Shown here piece after piece: positions 26,393 through 33,210 of a DNA stretch of 64,000 nt. Numbering within the stretch: position 1 is the first letter of the stretch; each line of letters opens with the position of its first letter. The DNA comes from Bacteroidaceae bacterium (GTDB lineage: Bacteria; Bacteroidota; Bacteroidia; Bacteroidales; Bacteroidaceae): NCBI GenBank assembly GCA_017615245.1, contig JAGAAL010000037.1, forward strand, positions 1 to 64,000, given 5' to 3'. Below the pieces are notes generated by a model. It was not told the DNA's origin, did not search any database, and worked only from the letters and a program-made list of their open reading frames with translations. Both the position numbers and the translations under genes were made by a program.

Positions 26393-26818
26393 GCAATTAT
26401 TTGTGATTCGACCATTTTCGATATCCGTTTTTTTGCAAAAGGACATCAAAAAGAACCATCCCGCATCCTTTTTTCAACTCTATCTGCATCATCTGCGTTA
26501 CCAAACGACTTCTTTTTTCTGCTTTATATACATATAACGCACAAAGTGAGAAAAGTCAAGTGCAAAGATACACTTTTTTTCACTTAGCCAAAGAATTAAG
26601 CCTGCAAACGACTCGAATTCCGCCTAAATTCGAGGAGAATTCTGCTTGCAAACGAAACGCCAGTTGCGAAGCTGAAAAGCATCACTAACACCAACAATCG
26701 ACACAAAAGCCAACCCCTCCTGCACCGCCGTGCAGGAAGAGAAGGTAAAAAACAATTACTACTTATATTTGTAAAGATGTATACGTCCTATATCGGTTTC
26801 TTCCTTGTTTCTATTCTT
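26393..26818. other. Intergenic region with a second promoter and two hairpins
   Basis: No coding sequence is supported. The region contains an excellent minus-strand promoter at 26563-26592, an inverted repeat CTCGAATT/AATTCGAG (26612-26619 and 26627-26634, 7-nt loop), and a hairpin TCCTGCAC-CGCC-GTGCAGGA (26718-26737) about 80 nt downstream of the family P gene stop, which may act as its terminator although it lacks a strong T-run. A 120-codon open frame over 26777-27139 is the shadow of the family P gene. Confidence 0.5.
26563..26592 (-). promoter_or_regulatory. Strong Bacteroidetes promoter, distant from a start codon
   Basis: TTTG (26589-26592), 18 bp, TATCTTTG (26563-26570) on the minus strand is a full consensus match. 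The predicted start at about 26556 is 205 nt upstream of the thioesterase ATG and lies upstream of a second promoter at 26385. It gives either a long leader or a small RNA. Confidence 0.6.
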
Positions 26819-27898
26819 TCATTCCACAATTTTCCGTTCAAAATACTCAAACAGAGGCTTATTATCAAGGAACTTTGTGTAAAATACATTTGGATGGTAT
26901 CTTGTCTTTGGCATCATCGGAGTAAATCTAATATCTGTATCATCTTCCATCCAAACAAACGTAACGTTCATTGGATCAATCGGAGCAAACTCCAGCACAA
27001 TAGCAATCCAGTCACCTGCGACTCCTTCTATGTAGAACTTCTTGTCCAAAGGCAGACCTTGCACCGCTTGAACATTATAAGCCATCTGTGTCTCTTCATC
27101 TATGATGTATATATCGTTTGGAATATAAAAATCCTGTAAGTTCTTTCTCATCTCAAGAGCAACAGCAAAATATGTTTTCTCTTCCGTAAGCCACATCGCC
27201 ACATTGTCCTGGATTGTCGGCTTAACAATATGGGCATCAGTATAGACGTCACATGTGTCATCATCTGAAATGACAATCTTTTTCTCTACCTTCCTTGGTA
27301 TGCGTATATTAGGAGTTTTATAGGTGATTGTATTTGCTGCTTCATTTACATGACTCACGATATGAATCTTTGTTCCGTTTTTCAATAACGGCATACCGTA
27401 AACATAGATTTCAGAAGTTGTTTCTGGCAGATTAGGGAAATAAATGGGGAAATCAACGATTGTTCCCTCTTGAGCCTTTATCCCGATAGGCGTTCCCCAT
27501 AGCCTATCATCGTATGTGCCTCTGGCTCTATAATGAATACCCGTTTCCGCATCAACAAAATATGTTGCATCAGAACCTAGCCCAGGAAATCTAAAAACAT
27601 AATTTGGAACCTGAAGATATGTATGCATCACAACCTGCCCCTGTTCACGTACCAGTAGCAATGATATCAAGTGGTCTGGGGATTCTGATAGATATTGATG
27701 TACAGACTCTTTTTCAACAGTCTTCAATTCTTTTGCCCAGCACAGGTCTTTAACATCTTCATCAACCTGGGTACAAAGCAATCTGGAGAACACGATCCGA
27801 GACGACAGAATCTCCACATCATCCTGCTGCGCATATCCATTCATGGAAAGCACAAGCAGGGTTGCCGTCAGACATTTTTTTAATATGATTGCTTTCAT
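26819..27898 (-). CDS. Secreted family P protein, second copy in ECF locus A
   Basis: 359 residues with signal peptide (cleavage near GYA-Q, residue 23). It is a paralog of the gene immediately upstream: shared blocks are TGIHYRARGTYDDRLWG, EGTIVDFPIYFPNLPET, HIVKPT...AMWLTEEKTY and GLPLDKKFYIEGVAGDWIAIVLEF. A third copy (39469-40536) lies in ECF locus B. The sequence is beta-rich, without enzyme motifs. It starts 9 bp after its paralog, as the last gene of the locus A operon. Function unknown; periplasmic or secreted location is inferred from the signal. Confidence 0.75.
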   Translation of the reverse strand: MKAIILKKCLTATLLVLSMNGYAQQDDVEILSSRIVFSRLLCTQVDEDVKDLCWAKELKTVEKESVHQYLSESPDHLISLLLVREQGQVVMHTYLQVPNYVFRFPGLGSDATYFVDAETGIHYRARGTYDDRLWGTPIGIKAQEGTIVDFPIYFPNLPETTSEIYVYGMPLLKNGTKIHIVSHVNEAANTITYKTPNIRIPRKVEKKIVISDDDTCDVYTDAHIVKPTIQDNVAMWLTEEKTYFAVALEMRKNLQDFYIPNDIYIIDEETQMAYNVQAVQGLPLDKKFYIEGVAGDWIAIVLEFAPIDPMNVTFVWMEDDTDIRFTPMMPKTRYHPNVFYTKFLDNKPLFEYFERKIVE

Positions 27899-27907
27899 CG
27901 TTAATAC

Positions 27908-29008
27908 TTATTTTACTGTTTGATGTTCAAAAAATTCAAATTCACGTTGATTATTCATCATTTGAAGAACGTCTAAACAAGTTTTATATGCATTCCTCCT
28001 CACTTCGTTTTCTGGCACACAATATGTAATGGATGAATATATACTCTTCAGCGGTTCAAACTCGGCGACCAGTGCTATACAATTTCCCGGTTCGCTTTGG
28101 GCACAAATCAGTGTATCGAGCGGTAAACCCTGTACCCTCTTTATCCTATATAGTTTTTTTGTATCTTCGTCTATCAAATATATTTTGCTTGATATATAGA
28201 GAGGGTATCTGCTATTGGGTAATTGTATTGTAGAAGCAATATATGTCTTTTCATTTGTCATCCAAATTGCCATCTTGTTATGCGTTGTAGGTTTTACGAT
28301 GTGGAAATTTGTATATACCTCACAAGAGTCTATATCCTTGGTTGCCCACCAGGGCGTCAGATCTTTGACTGCCACCTTTTGCCCTGTAGGTTCAGGAACT
28401 CTGAAATCTGGTTCTGCAGATTTTACACTTCCTGGTTCATACGTTTTATTGATGAGCAATGGTATAGCATATTTAAAAAATACAGGAACGCCACAGATGG
28501 TAATATCATTTATCGTTTCAGGCATATTGGGGAAGTAAATCGGGAAATCTATGATGGTGCCAGCAGGAGCATTCACAGCAAAATGTCGGTTCCAGAGATT
28601 CTTGTCATACGTTCCACGAGCCAAATAATGCGTACCTGTAATATTATCTACGATACGAGTATCATCGCCTCCCAGCCACAAATCCTTGACAGGAATCGTA
28701 GGCATTTGGTAATAGAAGTGCAATACCACTCGACCTTTCTCCCTGACCAATTCTGCTGACACGTGTGCTCTGGCATCAATTTGTTCTGGTTTAACTCCAT
28801 CGAACAGGTATTGCTTGTTGGTTACCACATTGAGTTTCCTAACCCAATTCAAGCTCATATCATTGACATCTGCCTTTGCGGCCGTAATCCTATCATAACA
28901 TTTAAACGTCATCAATACCTTTGACGATTTCGATTGTGACATCACCTTATTCGGGCATATTACCAACATGGCGATGAGGTATGTGACAATAAAACAGGAT
29001 TGCTTCAT
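27908..29008 (-). CDS. Secreted family P protein, first copy in ECF locus A
   Basis: 366 residues when started at ATG 29008 (MKQSCFIVTYLIAMLVI), which begins a proper signal peptide and no longer overlaps the upstream gene; the longer frame to 29128 lacks this. Conserved family P blocks: VREKGRVVLHFYYQMP, TGTHYLARGTYDKNLWN, PAGTIIDFPIYFPNMPET, HIVKPTTHNKMAIWMTNEKTY and GLPLDTLICAQSEPGNCIALVAEF. About 45-55% similar by eye to the downstream copy. It lies 13 bp after the membrane protein gene of the ECF pair. Confidence 0.75.
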   Translation of the reverse strand: MKQSCFIVTYLIAMLVICPNKVMSQSKSSKVLMTFKCYDRITAAKADVNDMSLNWVRKLNVVTNKQYLFDGVKPEQIDARAHVSAELVREKGRVVLHFYYQMPTIPVKDLWLGGDDTRIVDNITGTHYLARGTYDKNLWNRHFAVNAPAGTIIDFPIYFPNMPETINDITICGVPVFFKYAIPLLINKTYEPGSVKSAEPDFRVPEPTGQKVAVKDLTPWWATKDIDSCEVYTNFHIVKPTTHNKMAIWMTNEKTYIASTIQLPNSRYPLYISSKIYLIDEDTKKLYRIKRVQGLPLDTLICAQSEPGNCIALVAEFEPLKSIYSSITYCVPENEVRRNAYKTCLDVLQMMNNQREFEFFEHQTVK

Positions 29009-29021
29009 ATAGCTAATTATA

Positions 29022-29888
29022 TTAAAGTGATTCATAATCCAAAAATCTAATGTGTTCCACAAAACATGTTGAAGTGAAGGCATCAAACCCCTTGTCCTGA
29101 GTGTGATACAGATACAATGTATTTCCACTCTCCTCCGTCATCCATTTGTCCATCACAGTTTCACCATCTATCGTCGAGGATAACTCGAAAGAAAACTGTC
29201 CATTACGTTGTATGAAATCAGCATTACTTGTTTGGGCTCCAAACATCTCTGCAACCTTCTGTAATTCGGAAAATACACGAGACTGATATTTCGCAGCAAA
29301 GCTGTATATAGTAACTGTAGCATGCATGCCCTGTTCATTTGAACAGTAAATTGTGTGGCTTTTACTCCTATAAGCTGTCATCATCTCCATAACTGCTTCT
29401 TCTAGATTCTTCGGTCGTGGGCTATTGTCATAGATGATTTCCAATTGAGTTGGTTGTTCTTCTGTTATCATTGGGACATCCTCCACTTCTTCTGTGATTC
29501 TTTCATTTGCAGGTGCTGTAATCACAGATGTCGGCACGACTACATTATTTGTTTCCACCTCAATCTGGGTATGTTCTTCCACTTCTTCCTGTATTGCTTC
29601 AGGCACCTTTTCTTCTATTTGAGAAGCCTTGCTGACCTTTGCCAGTTGTGGGACAGTTGTATCTTTGTGGTTTACGAGTAATAGTGTCAATACAACCGCA
29701 GCAGCGATACATGCAGCTGCCATCCAAGGCCACACGCGATATTTGCGATGTGGCGCAACTTTCAGTCGCTCCATCAATTGGGTATTGAGGGCTTTGGGAA
29801 CAGGTGGAGCCTGCATCACATTGCGCTTGACCGCCTCATGCAAATTAACGTCCTGCCTAAGCGTTTGTTCTATGTGTTCTACGTTCAT
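29022..29888 (-). CDS. Single-pass membrane protein, probable anti-sigma factor (locus A)
   Basis: 288 residues. An N-terminal cytoplasmic part of about 52 residues (MNVEHIEQTLRQDV) contains short helices, then one membrane segment (about 53-73, PWMAAACIAAAVVLTLLLV), an acidic Glu/Val/Thr linker (80-150) and a periplasmic domain of about 130 residues ending DKWMTEESGNTLYLYHTQD. Its start overlaps the sigma stop as ATGA. That context and topology suggest a membrane anti-sigma factor with its own sensor domain. No known anti-sigma signature is seen. Confidence 0.65.
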   Translation of the reverse strand: MNVEHIEQTLRQDVNLHEAVKRNVMQAPPVPKALNTQLMERLKVAPHRKYRVWPWMAAACIAAAVVLTLLLVNHKDTTVPQLAKVSKASQIEEKVPEAIQEEVEEHTQIEVETNNVVVPTSVITAPANERITEEVEDVPMITEEQPTQLEIIYDNSPRPKNLEEAVMEMMTAYRSKSHTIYCSNEQGMHATVTIYSFAAKYQSRVFSELQKVAEMFGAQTSNADFIQRNGQFSFELSSTIDGETVMDKWMTEESGNTLYLYHTQDKGFDAFTSTCFVEHIRFLDYESL

Positions 29889-30442
29889 CCTTGTATGTGT
29901 TTTATGATATGATACAATTTTTGTCTTATTCGGTATAGTCGGGAACCAATGGTTGATGGTTGGGAACCTGTGACGTATGCAATCTCTTTGATGCTCATGT
30001 CGTCGAAATAAAACATCGTGATGAGTGCCTGTTCCTCGTTCGGCAACTGTTGCAAAGCCTGTTCAATCATCCGAATCGTCTGTTCGTCTTGCTGATACAT
30101 CACGATAGCCGCCATTTCATCACCCAGCGATTCTAGGTCCACCTCCCTATCATCTACATACATCAATGGTACATTTTTCCGCTTCAGATAGTTGATTGAT
30201 TCATTATATGCTATTCTGCATAGCCATGTACGCAATGAAGCTTTCGACTTGTCAAAGGATTTGATGTTCTTAAACGCCTTGATGAACACGTCCTGATACA
30301 CCTCTTCCGCATCCTCCTTGCACGGAATGAGTTTGGTAACCAATGTATAGACCGTTTGTCCATGCGCTTGGATTATCTGTCTTTGCATATAGGCCTCATC
30401 ATTCGTACGTTGTATGTCCGTATGTTCCAGAACTAAGTCCAT
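29885..30442 (-). CDS. ECF-type RNA polymerase sigma-70 factor (locus A)
   Basis: 185 residues. Region 2: VYTLVTKLIPCKEDAEEVYQDVFIKAFKNIKSFD and LRTWLCRIAYNESINYLKRK. Region 4: LPNEEQALITMFYFDDMSIKEIAYVTG and STIGSRLYRIRQKLYHIIK. It heads the operon sigma, membrane protein, family P, family P, behind a promoter at 30512-30540. Specific target promoters are not evident, but the two downstream secreted proteins are the natural candidates. Confidence 0.92.
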   Translation of the reverse strand: MDLVLEHTDIQRTNDEAYMQRQIIQAHGQTVYTLVTKLIPCKEDAEEVYQDVFIKAFKNIKSFDKSKASLRTWLCRIAYNESINYLKRKNVPLMYVDDREVDLESLGDEMAAIVMYQQDEQTIRMIEQALQQLPNEEQALITMFYFDDMSIKEIAYVTGSQPSTIGSRLYRIRQKLYHIIKHIQG

Positions 30443-30511
30443 TATCTGTTGCTGATTCGCTTTTTGAGTCTTCTACTTATATATACAACAAATAGAAGCC
30501 AAATATTGCAT

Positions 30512-30540
30512 CAAACATACTCTTTTGTTATGAGAACAAA
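30512..30540 (-). promoter_or_regulatory. Promoter of ECF locus A
   Basis: Minus strand TTTG (30537-30540), 17 bp, TATGTTTG (30512-30519); start near 30505, leader of about 63 nt before ATG 30442. This looks like the housekeeping-type Bacteroidetes promoter, not an ECF promoter. It lies directly after the GH127 terminator. Confidence 0.5.
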
Positions 30541-30564
30541 AAAAGGATGCGGCCGCATCCTTTT
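30538..30564 (-). terminator. Terminator of the GH127 gene
   Basis: Twelve-base arms AAAAGGATGCGG/CCGCATCCTTTT (30541-30552 and 30553-30564) fold into a hairpin and are followed on the minus strand by a run of T (30538-30544). It lies 20 nt beyond the GH127 stop at 30584. Confidence 0.75.
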
Positions 30565-30583
30565 ATATCATTTGCTTAGGTCA

Positions 30584-33073
30584 TTACTTTACGCTCCACT
30601 CATAGAGTCCGCATGACTTGTCGGACGGCTGAACGAGTTCGAGCTTCACGGCGGAGGTCTTCACTGGATCGAACGTGACGGTGCAAGCGACTCCCTTGAT
30701 TGAAGGATAGCCCGAAGGATTTTTTACTTCAACCCAGTTGCCTGCTGCATCTTTGTAGTAGAGCTTCCAGGAGTCGGGCACTTTGCATCCTTGCCAAGGC
30801 TGGTCGTCGTACCAGTAGACGGTAGAGGTGCTGATGGTGGTTGCCTCCTTGAACTCATAGGCGAGCCATTCTGTTGAATTGGTCTTCGGCCACCAATGGG
30901 TGTAAGGAATGCTGCGGTCGTTTCCGTCGGATGGAATCAAACGGTCGTTGATGGCGCTCAGCGACGGGAGGTTGCGCTGTGAGGCGCTTACCTTTGACTG
31001 CGATGCCAACGATGGCGGCAGGGCTGGCTTGGATGCGCTGAGGTCGATTGGCAACCAAACTGCCATATTGCCGTTGCCACGATGTGCCCATGCATAGTAA
31101 GGTATGAGGGTGAGACGTTCATCGTTGACTGAGAGACGTCCGCGCTCGTCAAACTTCAGCGTCTGAGCACCCGTCACTAAGGTCTGCACGTCGGTTTCGG
31201 CGATGGTGATATGTCCTAACTGATACTGAGGTTCCTGATTGAGCAGCACGCTAAGCACGTCGCAGGTGTTGTCGGGCCATTCGGCACAGTAAACCAGCGG
31301 ACCACGCTCGATAGCTGCACGCCCCTTATCGGCCTCAACCAGACCATTCGCACGAACGAGACGTGGTTCCATATCGAAATGAACACTTACGACATCGCCT
31401 GCCTTCCACTTGCGGTCGATGACGAAGTAACCGTCCTGCAACTCACTCTCGACTGGCTGGCCGTTCACCTTAATATTATATGAGAGGTTCTTGCCGTCGG
31501 CATAGTGATAGAGGTCGCTCGGGACAACCTGTCCACGTACCCATCCAGGAATACGGATCTTCAGGGCGAACTGGCTGCTTGCCTTCTTCATGGTCATCTG
31601 GATGTCGCCGTCCCATGGGTAGTTGGTCGTCTGCTGCATGGTGACAGCCTTACCGCCCACCTTCACGGTCGTCTCATTGCCTGCGAAGAGGTTCACGTAG
31701 AACGCATTGTCTTTCACCGCATAGATGTACTGTGGGAACGAAGGGATGAAACGTGCGGCATTCGACGGACAGCAGGCGCATCCGAACCAAGCCTGACGCT
31801 GATGCTGACCCATCGACTGAAGCGGATTGGGATAGAAGAACTTTCCACCATCGATGCTGATACCACTCAACACACCATTATAGAGGGTACGCTCGAGGGC
31901 ATCGTAGTACTTGCTCTCGCCATGAAGGAGGAAGAGTCGGTAGTTGAGGTATACCTGTGCAATAGCAGCACATGTTTCACAATAGGCGCTCATATTCGGC
32001 AGTTCGTAGTTTGCGCCAAATGCCTCGCCTGAAGAGGTAGCACCTACACCGCCTGTGAGGTAGTACTTCTTGCCAACGATATTCTCCCAGATGCGGTCGA
32101 TGGCATCGATGTAACCTTTATCGCCTGTGAGGGCTGCCACATCGGCCATACCTGCATACATATACCCTGCACGAACGGCATGACCTACAGCCTCGTCCTG
32201 CTCAAGCACAGGCTTGTGGCTCTGGGCATACTCGTCAATCTTGTGAACATAGCCGTCAGCATCGCGCATACCGCCACGACCACGTGTCCATGAGGGGTCG
32301 CGCTGACCACGCTGATCGAGGAAATACTTCGCCTGATCCAGATACTTCTTATCGCCTGTAGCGGTATAGAGTTTGGCAAGTCCCATCTCTGCAATCTGGT
32401 GACCTGGAACGACTTTTGCCTGACCTGGTTTGTTACCCACCTCGCGGCACACGCAATCTGCGTATTTCATCGCGATGTTGAGGAGGGTCTTTTTACCTGT
32501 TGCGTTGTAATGCGCCACAGCGGCTTCACAGAGGTGGCCGAGATTGTAGAATTCATGAGAGAGGTCTTCCACCAACTCCCAACGCTTGGTTCCTGCCCAG
32601 TTGTGAGGCTGTGCAGGGTTCTGCGTACGAGCTGTATAGAGGTAGCCGTCGGGTTCCTGAGCCGATGCGATGATGGCTATCACCTTATCGCAGTATTTAT
32701 CGATAGGCTCACCGTTAATCTTTGCGTTGGGGTGTGTCTGCATCAGATATGCTGCACCTTCGAGGGTCTTGTAGGGGTCGGTATCATCAAACGAATAACC
32801 CATTGTCACCTTGAAAGTCTTGCTCGGGTCCTTGATATGCTCAGCTGCCTGCTCGAAGTTCTCGTAGCGATGCTCCGATTCGCACTTGCTGAATGCCAAC
32901 GGAATGGTCACATCGCGGCTCGCCTGCAAACGCTGTCCCCAGAACGTGTTAGGTGTTACCTTCACCGCAGTAAACGGAACAGGTGTAATCGGATAACCCG
33001 ACTTGTCGCTCTGCGCGTTCATGCTGTTAACTGTCACGATTGTCAACAGTGTACTTAAAATGATTTTCTTCAT
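30584..33073 (-). CDS. GH127 (DUF1680) beta-L-arabinofuranosidase with C-terminal discoidin-like domain
   Basis: 829 residues with a signal peptide (cleavage near MNA-Q). The catalytic (alpha/alpha)6 barrel spans about 30-640. In HypBA1 of this family, a zinc is held by a Glu-X-Cys pair and two adjacent cysteines, one of them the nucleophile; here CETCA (about 362-366) and FGCACCPSNAARF (about 429-441) match. A linker of about 60 residues (ASKPALPPSLASQ) is followed by a beta-sandwich near 730-829 (STVYWYDDQPWQGCKVPDSWKLYY) resembling F5/8-type carbohydrate-binding folds. It probably removes terminal beta-L-arabinofuranose from plant glycans in the periplasm. It may belong with the uronate genes upstream, but is a separate unit with its own promoter and terminator. 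Confidence 0.88.
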   Translation of the reverse strand: MKKIILSTLLTIVTVNSMNAQSDKSGYPITPVPFTAVKVTPNTFWGQRLQASRDVTIPLAFSKCESEHRYENFEQAAEHIKDPSKTFKVTMGYSFDDTDPYKTLEGAAYLMQTHPNAKINGEPIDKYCDKVIAIIASAQEPDGYLYTARTQNPAQPHNWAGTKRWELVEDLSHEFYNLGHLCEAAVAHYNATGKKTLLNIAMKYADCVCREVGNKPGQAKVVPGHQIAEMGLAKLYTATGDKKYLDQAKYFLDQRGQRDPSWTRGRGGMRDADGYVHKIDEYAQSHKPVLEQDEAVGHAVRAGYMYAGMADVAALTGDKGYIDAIDRIWENIVGKKYYLTGGVGATSSGEAFGANYELPNMSAYCETCAAIAQVYLNYRLFLLHGESKYYDALERTLYNGVLSGISIDGGKFFYPNPLQSMGQHQRQAWFGCACCPSNAARFIPSFPQYIYAVKDNAFYVNLFAGNETTVKVGGKAVTMQQTTNYPWDGDIQMTMKKASSQFALKIRIPGWVRGQVVPSDLYHYADGKNLSYNIKVNGQPVESELQDGYFVIDRKWKAGDVVSVHFDMEPRLVRANGLVEADKGRAAIERGPLVYCAEWPDNTCDVLSVLLNQEPQYQLGHITIAETDVQTLVTGAQTLKFDERGRLSVNDERLTLIPYYAWAHRGNGNMAVWLPIDLSASKPALPPSLASQSKVSASQRNLPSLSAINDRLIPSDGNDRSIPYTHWWPKTNSTEWLAYEFKEATTISTSTVYWYDDQPWQGCKVPDSWKLYYKDAAGNWVEVKNPSGYPSIKGVACTVTFDPVKTSAVKLELVQPSDKSCGLYEWSVK

Positions 33074-33133
33074 AAAAATTATAAATTTTGATTAGTATTT
33101 GTGATAGCTTATTTCAATTTATTTTTCCGGGTG

Positions 33134-33141
33134 CAAAGTTA
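33134..33141 (-). promoter_or_regulatory. -7 element for GH127 gene
   Basis: TAACTTTG on the minus strand, about 61 nt before ATG 33073. The -33 position is a poor match (AAGG). Confidence 0.45.
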
Positions 33142-33210
33142 CGATGATTTCCCTACGTAGCCTTGCGGCTTTTGCATCATTCTTTGTCGGGAATCGGTTC
33201 ATCAGCCTCA

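Noticed and set aside
26777..27139. 120-codon + strand open frame
   Set aside because: Shadow of the 3' end of a family P gene on the other strand.
30541..30564. The 24-bp perfect palindrome as operator or origin
   Set aside because: It lies right after the GH127 stop and is followed by a T-run on the same strand, so terminator is the simpler reading.
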